A stretch of DNA of 64,000 bases from Mesomycoplasma neurolyticum (GTDB lineage Bacteria > Bacillota_I > Bacilli_A > Mycoplasmatales > Metamycoplasmataceae): the NCBI RefSeq assembly GCF_900660485.1, contig NZ_LR214951.1, positions 124,001 through 188,000 of the forward strand, written 5' to 3'. Shown piece by piece: positions 11,053 through 21,653 of this stretch (the first letter of the stretch is position 1; each line of letters starts with the position of its first letter). The notes beneath the pieces are model-generated. The model was given only the letters and a program-made list of their open reading frames with translations. It did not search any database and was not told where the DNA came from. A program made the translations under genes and the position numbers.

Positions 11053-11712
11053 ATGGCAAACGAATTAAATGAATTAGATACAACCACTGTCAACAATGAA
11101 GGTAGACAAGTTCATGTTATTAATAAAGTTTTACCAGTTGAAGTTTCAAAAGGTACAATTATTTTCTTTGACTGAGTACTTTGATTCTTATTTATAATTC
11201 CAGGTATTATTTTTTTAATTAAAAAAATGAATGCTAAAAAGGAATTAGATCAATTACAACAAAAAATTCAGCATCATGCATCACAAATAGACAATTTTTC
11301 TGAACAAAGATATAACATTTTAGAAAATGCATCAAGAATTGTAGAAAAATCAATTAATTTAGATAAAGAAGTTATGCTAAGTGTTGCTGCATATAGAAGC
11401 GGAGCAAAAAGCACTAATAGAAATGAAATGTTAAATAATCTTGATAATTTAGGACGTCAAATGGCTTTAACATTTGAAGCATATCCAGAATTAAAATCAC
11501 AAGCTACAATAGCTGATGCAATGCAACAAAATAGCTATTTACAAAGAGAAATTACAGCTGCACGTGAGTTATACAATGATGCTGTATATCAATGAAATAG
11601 CAGTATTTTTGAATGACCAACTAAAAAAATGGTAGCAGCTAAAAATAAATACACTACAAGAATTCCTTTTATTGCCTCCAAAGAAGTAAGAGAAAAAGTA
11701 CATTATTTTTAA
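11053..11712 (+). CDS. LemA family membrane protein
   Basis: A 219-residue protein with a short cytoplasmic N-terminus, one strong TM segment (about residues 39-58, IIFFDWVLWFLFIIPGI) and a long four-helix-bundle domain. The LemA hallmarks are YPELKS near residue 145 and ITAARELYNDAVYQWN followed by a Phe-Trp-Pro stretch near 170-190. The start has GGAG 7 bases upstream. It follows the DUF3137 gene by 39 bases, so the pair is probably one operon. LemA proteins are widespread and have no settled molecular role. The upstream duplicate is truncated. Confidence 0.85.
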
Positions 11713-11750
11713 AAAACAAAATAATTAACACAAAAATAACAAAATAATTG

Positions 11751-11756
11751 TATAAT
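11751..11756 (+). promoter_or_regulatory. -10 box for tRNA-Leu
   Basis: A TATAAT ends 13 bases before the tRNA-Leu 5' end. Confidence 0.55.
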
Positions 11757-11769
11757 TATTTTTTGTTAT

Positions 11770-11856
11770 GCTCAGGTGGTGAAATAGGCAGACACGCTAG
11801 ATTGAGGTTCTAGTGCTGGAAACAGCTTACGGGTTCAAGTCCCGTTCTGAGCACCA
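11770..11856 (+). tRNA. tRNA-Leu (anticodon GAG)
   Basis: An 87-base class II tRNA. Acceptor GCTCAGG pairs with TCTGAGC (one G-T pair). The anticodon loop TTGAGGT gives GAG. It has a long variable arm, a TTCAAGT T-loop, discriminator A and encoded CCA. Confidence 0.96.
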
Positions 11857-11986
11857 TATACTTAAAAAAAGTACCAAATGTAAATACAAAGTTTAATCAT
11901 TATTATAATAGAATAATATTGTTTTAAAAAAATAATAAACAATAAAAAAAACATTTTTTTAGTGCCACTGAACTTCATAACACATA

Positions 11987-12024
11987 AAAAAAACTACTAC
12001 ATTTTGAATGAAGTAGTTTTTTTA
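11987..12024 (-). terminator. Terminator after rnr
   Basis: An inverted repeat (AAAAACTACT... and ...AGTAGTTTTT arms) lies 20 bases beyond the rnr stop. It is flanked by A and T runs and could act in both directions. The rest of 11857-12043 shows no gene. Confidence 0.7.
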
Positions 12025-12043
12025 ATTTTATTATAAAATAAAA

Positions 12044-14113
12044 TTAAGTTGCTAAAATGGCATTAATTTTACCATTTTGTTTATCAATAGATTCAATTAA
12101 AACAAAAACATATTGTCCAATTCTAAAAGTGTTTTCTGCGTTTTTTAAAATTAGTTCATTTTCATCAATTTCATAATTTTCTCCAGGAAGAGTAGAAACA
12201 TGGATTAATGCACTTGAGCTTGTTTCTAATTCAACAAATAAACCAAATTTTTTAATGCTAACAATTTGAGCTTTAAATTCTTGATTTATTTTTTTACCAT
12301 AGTATTCAGCTGATTTTATAGCAAATACATTTCTTTCTAATTCAACAGCACTTTGTTCACTAGCAGAATTTAATTCAGCAATTTTAGGTAAAATATTTTT
12401 GAAATATTCTTTTTTTTCAAAATTTTTGTTAAATATAAATTCTCTTATTATTCTATGCAAAATTAAATCCGGATATCTTCTTATTGGACTTGTAAAATGG
12501 CTGTAAAATTCTGAAGCCAATCCAAAATGACCAATATTTTTTTCAGAATAAAATGCTTTGTGCATTGTTCTCAAAAAATTAATTTTTATAAAATTATCAA
12601 ATTGATATTTTTTAATTTCATTAATATTTTTTGCAAAATCTATAGGTTTTTCAGAATGCTTAACTTTAACATTTATGTTTAAAATTTTTAAAACATTATT
12701 TAGTTGATTAATTTTTTCTTCTGATGGTGCCTCATGAATTCTATAAATATTTGGAATTTTTTTCTTATAAAGAAATTCAGCTACATTTTCATTAGCCCTA
12801 ACCATGAAATCTTCGATCATAGCTTCACTTTCGCCTGTTTCTTTTATTAAAATATCAATAGTATTTCCGTTTTCATCTAAAACTAATTGTGGTTCTTGAA
12901 TTGCAAAATCAATATATCCTTGTTTGTTTTTTTTGTTTCTAATAATTTGTGAAAGTTCTTTTGCATTATCCAAAAGATTAATTATTTTTTCTTCAAAATT
13001 AAAACCATGTTTGTAATATTTATTTACTTCTTCATATGTAAGTCTGGCTTTAGAATTTATTACAGAAGGATAAATTTTTACTCATAAATTATCTCCATTT
13101 TTGTCTATCTCACATTCCATTGTAATTGTCAATCTATCAACATTCGGATTTAATGAACAAATTCCATTAGATAGTTCAAATGGCAACATTGGAATTACTG
13201 TATGAGGTAAATAAATAGAAGTCCCTCTTTTTTTTGCTTCTATATCAATAATGTCTTCATCATTTACGTAATAACTTACATCAGCAATATGGACACCTAA
13301 AATAAAAGTATTATTTTGAGTTTTTTTTATACTTATTGCATCATCAAAATCTTTTGTAGATTTTCCATCAATTGTAACAATAGTTTCATGTCTCAAATCA
13401 ATTCTTTCTTTTAAATCATTTATACTGACTTCTTCAGGTAATGTACTAGCATAATTTCTGATCTTTTCAGAAAAAGAATGTGGCACTTCTGAAGAGTTAA
13501 TAGCAATCTTCATATCCATAAATTTGTCTTGAATTTTTCCTAGTTTTTCAACTAAAGATATTCTATAAAAATATTTTGTTGCTTCTATAACTTTTATTTT
13601 TACGACATCATTTTCTTCTAATGAATATTGTTTATCTCATTTAAATTTACCATTAATTTTTTTATCAATTGAAACAAAATCAAAATAAACATCATTTTTA
13701 ACAATATAACCATAATAAAAATTATCACTTCTTGTAATTACTTTATCTACAATAGCCATATATTTTTCATCATTGCTATCTTCTTTAAAAATAGATATTT
13801 GGACTACATCATTATTAAGGGCATTATTTAAAAATTTTTTAGGAACAAAATATGATTTATCCTCATCATCTACAAAACCAAAACCTTTGTTATTTATTTT
13901 TATTTTTCCAACTGTTTCGCCTAATTTTTCTAAATAAAAATATTCATCATCTTTTGTTAAAAATAATTTATTTTTTTCTACTGCAGACTTTAAAAATTTT
14001 GAAAAATCAAAATTTTGATTTTTTGGAATTTTAAGCATTCTCACCAAATCAATATATTTATATTTCTTGTTTAAAATTCTTTTTTGAATATTTTCTAAAT
14101 TAAATATAGCCAT
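12044..14113 (-). CDS. rnr: Ribonuclease R
   Basis: A 689-residue 3'-5' exoribonuclease of the RNB family, the main processive RNA-degrading exonuclease in mollicutes. N-terminal winged-helix and cold-shock regions (including GFGFVDDEDKSYFVP) precede the RNB catalytic domain, which contains the acidic motif TKDFDDAIS (about residue 245) and the later SEFYSHFTSPIRRYPDL block. A C-terminal S1 domain (KKFGLFVEL) completes it. UGA-Trp codons occur near 12974-13081 and 13520-13636. The gene starts 2 bases after secG on the same strand, an arrangement typical of Firmicutes and mollicutes (secG-rnr). Length is normal for mycoplasmas. Confidence 0.95.
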
Positions 14114-14115
14114 AT

Positions 14116-14346
14116 TTAAAATAACCTACTTATAAGTGTCAAGACTAAAAGTAAAAAACCTGCAAAAAACATAATTCATTTTATTATTTTTTTAAATCCT
14201 TTTTCTTTTGAAACTTTAAAAAGATCAAGATCTGATGATCCGACTAAAGCTCCGGAAAAACCTTTTGAATCTGGAGACATTAAAAGAGAAACAATCATGA
14301 TAATGATGGATACAATAACTAAAATAACTACTAAAAAAACACTCAT
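14116..14346 (-). CDS. secG: Protein-export membrane protein SecG
   Basis: A 76-residue accessory subunit of the SecYEG translocon. It has two TM helices (about 3-22 and 52-72) joined by the conserved cytoplasmic loop (MSPDSKGFSGALVGSSDLDL), followed by the Lys-rich VSKEKGFKK. It uses one UGA-Trp (KWIMFF). The start has AGGAG about 6 bases upstream (CTCCT on the + strand at 14352). It sits directly upstream of rnr with a 2-base gap. Confidence 0.93.
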
Positions 14347-14792
14347 TCTTTCTCCTATTTATTTTTATTAAATAATTATAAAGTAAAACAAATAAAAAAA
14401 ATATAATAAAAATTATGATCTTTTTTTATTTTGTAGAAAACATATTTTATTTTTAAAAATTTTAGTTATTTTTTATCAATTTTTTATCCATAAATATTTC
14501 AATATTTTCTATTAATTTCGAAATAGTTTTTTTATTTATTTTATTAAATTTTGATGAATTTATAATCATACTTAATATATGTAATAAAATTATTCCAGAA
14601 AAAAAAGACAAAATTATAATTAATGGTGCAAAATTTTAGTAATTATGTCATTAACAAAAAAAGTTCTATCATTTTCAAGGAATAATCAATTAGAACGAAA
14701 AGCTATTTTTCATTTTGTATTATCAACAATAGTTTAAATTTGTAACAAATGTGAAAAAAAATAATGAAAATAACGAAAATTTAGTCTAAAAT
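14347..14792. other. 446-base intergenic region, no confident gene
   Basis: It contains AT-rich sequence with only short open stretches. One on the minus strand (about 14475-14636) could encode a hydrophobic segment followed by a Lys-rich tail but lacks a start codon upstream of the hydrophobic part. A 30-codon plus-strand ORF occupies 14645-14737. Either may be a gene remnant; neither can be supported as functional. Confidence 0.4.
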
Positions 14793-14802
14793 TTGTTTTT
14801 TC

Positions 14803-14831
14803 TTTTTTTTTTTTTTTTAAATTATTATAAT
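14803..14831 (+). promoter_or_regulatory. Promoter with T16 tract upstream of the -10 box
   Basis: A run of 16 T (14803-14818) is followed after 7 bases by TATAAT (14826-14831), which lies 9 bases before the ATG at 14841. The homopolymer fills the -35/spacer region. Mononucleotide tracts at this position set promoter strength in phase-variable mycoplasma lipoprotein genes such as vlp of M. hyorhinis, so length variation here would be expected to switch the downstream pair of genes. Confidence 0.6.
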
Positions 14832-14840
14832 CATAAAGTC

Positions 14841-15698
14841 ATGACAAATTTCGAGAAATTAAACACTTATTTTAGTTTAAGTACATTTATCATTGAAATA
14901 ATAGGCACGTTAATATTGACTTATTTTATTTTTTTAGGAAAGTATTTCGTGACTAAAACAAAAAAAAGTAATTTATTTTTTGCGCTTTTTTGTTCTGGTG
15001 CAACACTTTTAGCAATAATAACAACTTGAACCATTCAAAGTTTTTTATCAAAAACACAAAGCCATGTTTATTTTAATTTTATATTTGTGTTAATTCAAGT
15101 TTTTTTTCAAGGAATAACTAAAAATTGGAACCAACCTCCATTACTCAAAGGTTTACCTTATTTAATATCTTCACAAATCATTGGAACCATTTTTGGAATA
15201 GTTTTAGTGTATTTTACAATTTTTGGACTTGAAAAATATTCATCAAATGAAAAATTAACATTTTCAATGTATAAAGATAATAAATCCAAAGATCCTAATG
15301 TAGTTTATTTTAAAAATCTTTTCAAATATAAAAGTGTAAGTTACTCTAGACACACAATTAAAGAATTCATTTTTTTGGCTATATTTATAATTACAATATC
15401 ATTTATAAATTATATTAATGATGTTAAATTTCAAACTAATATTTTCTATAAAACATTAATTGTAATTTTTATTTTGATGTTAGTGCTAATTTTATCATCA
15501 GAATTTAATTTTTTTATGTTTAGTGTTTATATTAGTTTAACTTATTTGGTTTGTGGCGCGTTAACAAGAAAAGTTACAAAAAACGAAATTATTAATTTTT
15601 GTATTTCATTTGGATTAACAATTGTTATAACAATTTTTATAAGTTTAATGTTTTTGCTATTTGCTAATAAAGCAAAAATAACTTTTTCATTATCATAG
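14841..15698 (+). CDS. Six-TM membrane protein, possibly a degenerate MIP/aquaporin-type channel
   Basis: A 285-residue protein with about six TM segments (roughly residues 10-33, 40-60, 100-128, 172-192, 205-222 and 240-268). The spacing, with hydrophobic re-entrant-like stretches after TM2 and TM5 (HVYFNFIF and SEFNFFMF), recalls the major intrinsic protein fold, but both NPA motifs are replaced by Asn-Phe. I therefore treat channel function as only a suggestion. The start follows a TATAAT by 9 bases, so the mRNA may be leaderless. It is followed after 9 bases by the lipoprotein gene at 15708, implying co-transcription. Function not established. Confidence 0.6.
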
Positions 15699-15707
15699 GA
15701 GAAAAAA

Positions 15708-17984
15708 ATGAAATTAAAAAGAAAAAAATTAAAATTTTTTATTTTTTCAACATTATTTTTAATTAGTTTAGGTACAAGTGCTATTTCTGCATCATGTGGA
15801 TATAGTGCCCCAAATTCATCATTAAATAATGTGGATAAAAAAACAGAAATAAATGATTTAAAATATGTTAAAGAATATTTAAGCACACATTTTGAAAATG
15901 AAATTTCCAATTACAAAGATACACCAAGTTATCAATTGTGAAATTTTTTCAATAAAAAATTAGATGAAAAAATCAGAGTTAAACATAATCTCGACTTATC
16001 TAAAATTTTAATTGAAGATTTTAACCAAAATTTAACAGCAGAACAAAATCTTTATTTAGATGATAGTGAATTAGATAAAGCTGATATTTCAATAAATTGA
16101 AAAGATATTGAATATAAAATAGATTTTAGCCAAATTAGAATTGCTTCTGATGAAACTAGTGAATTAGTTGTTCCTATTGTTTTTAAATTCAAAGCACCTA
16201 ATAATAAGAAAAGAATTAAAACAGTTGAACGTCGTATTAATGGTTTCAAAGTTGATGAAGAAAATGAAAATTTAAAAAATAAATTAAATTTGTATATTGA
16301 AAAAGTGTTATCATCCAAAAATAAAACATTTTCAATTAATAATAAAATTTCCATTGTTGAATTTGAGCAATTATTTAAAAAGTACAAATCATATTTAAAA
16401 CAATTTAATAATGATTTATTATCAACAATTGTATTTGATGCCCCTATATTAGAACAAAACAAAGTTATAGAAGAAAATGTTGAATACAACCATTTTTTAA
16501 CTAATGTTGAAATAGATTCAAAAAATTTGGAACAAGCAAAATTAACTTATCGTTTTATAGCTAAAACAAATTCAATAGATAATTCCAGTAAGAAAATAAT
16601 AAAGACTAAAAATATTGAAATTTATCTTAAAGATTTTAAGAAAATTTCAGATCAAGAATCTAAAATATTATTATCTAAAATGTTAACAATCAAACCACAA
16701 AGTCATTTATCACCTAATCATATTGATTTTGATTTGATAGACATTAGTGATTTAGAACATTTTATCCTTGAAAGCGATAATGAAGAAATTAATTTTGAAA
16801 TTCAAAAAATAGAAAAAGATGATGTAGACAATAAAAAAATGTTAATTTTTACAATTGTTACAAAATCTAAAATTGCTGAATTTAATAACAAAATTTTTAC
16901 TAAAAAATGAGGTATTCCTAAAAAAGGTTATTTATTTAGAGAAAATCAAAAAAGTATTCAAGATTCAACGAATATTTATAATCTTGAAATAAGTGAACTT
17001 ACACAAGAAAATTTAACTCAAATCGATAGTATTAGTGAAAGAGCGGGTGCCGCAATTCTTTCAGGTGGTTTTTTAGATAATCGTGGTATTTATACCGGTG
17101 AAAAGCAAGCATTTCAAGTTCATTTGGGAGAAGATGTTATTGTGCCGCAAGACACTTTGATTCATGCTCCTTTTAAAGGAAAAATAGTTGGTGGAGTTTA
17201 TTTAGAATCTAATCAATTAGGTCAAGGAATAGGTGCAGCACTTTTTTATGAAGTTGACAGAGAAAATCTTGATATTGATAGTGAGATATTGAATAATGAA
17301 CTATTTGGGATTAAAAAATTTTACTTTAAATTTATCCATTTAGATTTTAATTTTTTTAAAGAATTAGGAGAAGTATACACTCTGAACGATGGTAAAAGAA
17401 ATATCCATGTTCTTAAAGCTAGTTTTGAACAACCTATTTTGGTTGAAAAAGGTCAAATAATAGGCAAAGTAGCAAATAAATCACTTAATGGTGGGTGAAT
17501 CCCTCATGTTGATGTTGTAGTTTGAGATGGAACACATGGATTAAAAGAAAACTACGAAAGAAATGATGAAGAAAAATTTTTAGATCAAAATGTTTTAGAT
17601 ACTAATAATGAAAAAATTTCAATTTCAGCTTCTTCAATCAATGATAAAAGAATTAAAACAGCTAATCAACAAATAAAAAACCAAAAAAATCCTACATTAC
17701 CAACAATTTCTGTTGGATTAAAACTTATAAAAGGAAATATTTCAAAAACAAATGATTCAAAAGAACCAATAGATGAGCCTTTATTGGCACAAGATATTAA
17801 TAATAATATTTTAGATTTACATCATGTTAAAAATATAAACAATAAAATATATGATAGAAAAAATCCAACATTTGGATATGACAAAAAATATAATGTTTTA
17901 AATCCTAATTTATTTTTTCAATTTGTAGATGAAAATTCACTAGTAGTTGAATTAGAAGATTTTTTTGCTAAAGCTAAAAAATAA
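15708..17984 (+). CDS. Lipoprotein with an M23-like (LytM-type) domain
   Basis: A 758-residue surface lipoprotein. A Lys-rich N-terminus and hydrophobic segment end in a lipobox-like SAISASC (Cys about 30). After some 400 residues of unrecognised sequence, residues about 435-615 resemble an M23 metallopeptidase: VHLGEDV (matching HxGxD), IHAPFKGKIVG, FKFIHLDF, VEKGQIIGKVAN and GGWIPHVDVVVWDG. In classical M23 enzymes the last motif is HxH; here it is His-Val-Asp, so zinc binding may be altered. Mollicutes have no peptidoglycan, so the substrate would have to be something else. UGA-Trp occurs at 15939, 16098, 16908, 17496 and 17523. AGGAG precedes the ATG. Confidence 0.75.
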
Positions 17985-18004
17985 AACTATTTTTTATTGT
18001 TACC

Positions 18005-18030
18005 ACAAGCATTTATGTGCTTGTTTTTTT
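18005..18030 (+). terminator. Terminator after the M23-like lipoprotein gene
   Basis: A 7-bp stem ACAAGCA/TGCTTGT with loop TTTATG is followed by seven T, 20 bases after the stop. Confidence 0.85.
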
Positions 18031-18236
18031 TAAATATTTTTTTATCACTGAAATTTAAAATATTATTTCTAATTAAAATTCAAACATTTACAAAAATTAT
18101 TTGTTTTTATAAAAATAAAAATTACATTTGTTTATTTAATTTTTATTAAAAAGCTATATAACACTTTCTATCATTTTAAAACTTAATTATAAGCTTAAAA
18201 ATAGTATTTTTCATAAAATCAAAAATAAAAAAATGT

Positions 18237-18318
18237 TATAATTAAGCAAGCAAGGTAGTTTGAAAAAAATTTATTGTCGTTGGTTGAATGCTACTAAATT
18301 ATTAAAATAAAGGAATAT
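18237..18318 (+). promoter_or_regulatory. Promoter and structured leader of pncB
   Basis: A TATAAT at 18237-18242 is followed by a leader containing CAAGGTAG (18251-18258) and GCTACTAA (18290-18297), whose GGTAG and CTACT can pair. AAAGGA lies about 6 bases before the ATG at 18319. The same two 8-mers occur at 62708-62735. Bases 18031-18236 hold no gene. Confidence 0.45.
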
Positions 18319-19325
18319 ATGACAAAAAAAAATTAGATTATTATGCAGCTAATTACTTTTTAAAGACAAAAAAAATTATTGAAAGATTCAATAATGGTTC
18401 TATTGTAACTCTGCAATTTTTTCAAAGAATTGATAATTCGATTTTAGGTGGGATGAATGAAGTTTTAAATTTACTAAAAAAACACACTAACACTTCTAAA
18501 TATAAAATAAAATTTTTGCCTGAGGGTTCTATTATAAATAATAAGGAAGTGGTTTTAGAGCTTGAAGGAGAATATAAATATTTTGGAATTTATGAAGGTA
18601 TTATTGATGGAATTTTAGCAAGAAGTACTTCTATTGCTACAAATGCAAAAAGATGTATTGATGCAGCTAAAGGGAAAGAAATCATTTTTATGGGGGATCG
18701 TTCAGATCACTATTTAAATCAAGAAATTGATGGAATTGCTGTCGAGCTTGCTGGAATCAATGCTCATTCAACAGATGCAGGTGCTCGTGGTGATAGCGAA
18801 AGAGTCTTCGGTAGCATTCCGCATGCTTTAATTCAAAATTTTGAAGGTGATTTAGTAAAAGTAATGCAATATTATTATGAACTTTTTCCTGAAGATCCTT
18901 TAATTGCATTAGTTGATTTTACGAATGATGTTATTACTGAGTCATTAAAAGTTTTAAAACATTTTGGTAAAAAGCTTTATGGTGTAAGAGTTGACACTTC
19001 TAAAGCAATAAGAGACAAAATGTTTAAAAATAATGAAAATGAATTTGGTGTGACAGTAAATCAAATTAAAAAATTACGTCAAGCTTTAGATGAAAATGAT
19101 GGAAAACATGTAAAAATTATTGTTTCTTCAGGTTTTAATCCTGATAAAATAAGCAAATTTGAAAAAGAAAATGCACCTGTTGATTCATACGGTGTTGGTG
19201 AATATATGCTAAAAATTAACAACACTTTTAGTGCTGATGCTACAAAAATCAATGGCAAACTTTTAGCAAAAGAAGGTAGAAGATATTCAGAAAATAAAAA
19301 ATTAGTTGTATACAAAAATGAATAA
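18319..19325 (+). CDS. pncB: Nicotinate phosphoribosyltransferase, frameshifted at an A9 tract after the start
   Basis: This enzyme converts nicotinate and PRPP to nicotinate mononucleotide, the entry step of NAD salvage. From 18333 on, one continuous frame encodes a normal enzyme: LDYYAANYFLKTKKIIERF, QFFQRIDNSILGG, the central GDRSDHYLNQ and GARGDSERVFGSIPHA blocks, and SSGFNPDKI. The only well-placed start, ATG 18319 after AAAGGA, reads ATG ACA AAA AAA AAT TAG because the following A run has nine bases; ten would join the frames. Otherwise the first in-frame ATG is 18453, which would remove about 44 conserved residues. This could be slippage-controlled expression, a true mutation, or a sequencing error. 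The 3' end overlaps the next gene by 8 bases. Confidence 0.85.
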
Positions 19326-20088
19326 AAAAAATGTTGTAAAAAACTCATTAGGTTATGATTCTGATTTATATATATACCAAGATAAAACAATGTTTAATTA
19401 TTCTGTTGATACAATTTTGCTTGGTAATTTTGTTTCATTAAATCGTAAAACTAAAAAAATATTAGAAATTGGTACAAATAATGGAGCTTTAGCTATTTTT
19501 GTTGCAGAAAGACACAAAGAAATACAAATTGATGCAATTGAAATCCAAAAAAAAGCTATTGTTTTAGCTAAAAAAAATGTAGAATTAAACAAAAAAGAAG
19601 CACAAATAAATTTAATTCAAGAAGATTTCAATGTTTTTTACAAAAAACATATGAAAAATCAATGAAAAAAATATGATACTATTATTTGCAATCCGCCTTT
19701 TTATAAAGTTGCAAATAATATGAAAAGAACTAGTGTTTCAGAAGAATTGTTGATAGCTACACATGAAATAAAACTAACTTTAGAACAAATTATTGAAGGA
19801 AGCTCAAAAATTATTCAACAAAAAGGCTATTTAGCATTTGTTTTACCAACGGAAAGGTTTGTTGATTGTATTTTTTTACTAAGAAAATACAACTTCGAGC
19901 CTAAAAGAGTTAAAATGGTTTTTCCAAGAGAAAATGAAAAATCACATTTAGTTTTAATTGAAGCAAGATTCGCTTCTGGTTGAGGCACAAGTTTTGAAAC
20001 AAATATTTATCTACATCCTCAAGATAAAAATGTTCATATTTATCGTGATGAAGTTAAAAAACTTTACAAACCTATAAAAATAAAATAA
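19318..20088 (+). CDS. tRNA1(Val) (adenine-N6)-methyltransferase family protein (TrmN6/YfiC-like)
   Basis: A 256-residue class I SAM-dependent methyltransferase. The N-terminal [13 protein letters not shown] is typical of the TrmN6 family. Motif I is [14 protein letters not shown], an acidic motif II (IDAIEIQ) follows, and the catalytic motif NPPF (in [10 protein letters not shown], about residue 125) marks an amino-methyltransferase acting on adenine N6. The family modifies A37 of tRNA-Val in E. coli; the exact target here is inferred. ATG 19318 overlaps the end of pncB by 8 bases. UGA-Trp occurs at 19663 and 19981. Confidence 0.85.
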
Positions 20089-20096
20089 GGAGTAAT

Positions 20097-21653
20097 ATGC
20101 AAAAAAATAAAAAAACTTTTTTTATTACAAGTCCTATTTTTTATACTTCAGGTAATTTACATATAGGACATCTTTACACAAATACATTAGCTTGAGTTTT
20201 AAAAAATTACAAAATACTTAGAGGTTATGAAGCTAAATTTTTAACTGGTTCAGATGAACATGGGCAAAAAATTTTGAAAAAAGCTAATGAACTAAATATG
20301 GATGTTAAAGAATATGTAGATGCTCAAGTTGAAAAGTTTGTTGAATTATGAAAACTTGCTGAAATAGATTATGACTTTTTTTCAAGAACAACAAACAAAA
20401 ATCATATGGAAATAGTGCAAAATATTTTTGAAAAATTACTTTCAAAAAAAATTATTTATAAATCTGTATACAAAGGATTATATTCTGTTAGTTCAGAAGA
20501 ATTTTTAACACCTAATCAAGCAGTTGAGGAAAATGGAAAGTTTTATCATCCTGTAAGTAAAGATTTACTTATTGAATTAGAAGAAGAATCTTATTTTTTT
20601 AAAATGTCTAGTTTTCAAAAATGATTGATTAATCATTGAAAAACTAAACAAAATATTATTTTCCCAACTCAAGTTATAACTGAATTACTAAATAATTTTG
20701 TTAAAAAAAACTTAGAAGATTTATCAGTTACTAGAGTTTCTTTTGACTGAGGGATTAAAATAAAATCTGATAAAAAACATGTTATTTATGTTTGATTAGA
20801 TGCTTTGTTTAACTATATTACAGCATTAAATTATTCATTAGAAAATGATAATGATTATGTAAAATTTTGAAAAAATGGTGATGAAAAAGTTCATATTATA
20901 GGAAAAGAAATTTCAAGATTTCATTGCATTTATTGACCTATTTTTTTAAATGCTTTAGATTTACCTCAACCTACTAAAATTATTGTGCATGGACTTATAA
21001 ACGACTCTGAAGGTCGAAAAATGTCTAAAAGTTTAAATAATGTTGTTGATCCGATTTATTTACTAAAAAAATATTCACCAGAAGTTGTTAAATTTTATTT
21101 AAGCACTCAGTTAACAATGACTAGTGATTCTAAATTTGATGAAGAACATTTAAAAAGCATTTACAATTCTTTATTATCAAACAATTATGGTAATCTTCTT
21201 TCAAGAACAATTGCTATGGTTAAACAATCTTTTATTGATAAACCTGTAAAATACAAAGAAAATCAACTTACAAAATTAGAAAAAGAAATTTTTGATGATA
21301 TTTTAAAAACAAAAGAAATATACATTAATGAAATGGATAATTTTTTAATTTCCAAAGCATATAAATCTGTGTTTGATTTTTCTAAAAAATTAAATGGTTA
21401 TATAGATATAACAATGCCGTGAACACTCAAAAATAATTTAGAAAGACTTGAAGTTGTCTTAAACACTCTTTTAAATGGTATTTATTCAGTAAGTGTATTT
21501 TTAAGTATAATTTTTACAAAAAAAATAAATGAAGTAAAAAACCAGCTGAAAATAGATGATTTTTCTTTAGAAAATATAGGTAATTGAAATTTATTTGATA
21601 ACATTATAGTTGAGAAAAAAGAGCCTTTATTTCAAAGAATTAGTGAAAAATAA
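20097..21653 (+). CDS. metG: Methionyl-tRNA synthetase
   Basis: A 518-residue class I aminoacyl-tRNA synthetase charging tRNA-Met. The signatures are HIGH in [10 protein letters not shown] (residue about 22) and KMSKS in [10 protein letters not shown] (about 302), followed by an alpha-helical anticodon-binding domain. No C-terminal tRNA-binding EMAP-like domain is present, a compact form usual in mycoplasmas. Many Trp codons are UGA (for example 20193, 20622, 20748, 21420). RBS AAGGAG lies about 6 bases before ATG 20097. Its 3' end overlaps the convergent accessory gene at 21640 by 14 bases, so there is no room for a terminator between them. Confidence 0.97.

Noticed and set aside
14645..14737. 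30-codon ORF with ATG upstream of the T16 promoter
   Set aside because: Too short, no ribosome-binding site and no similarity I recognise; left within the intergenic note.
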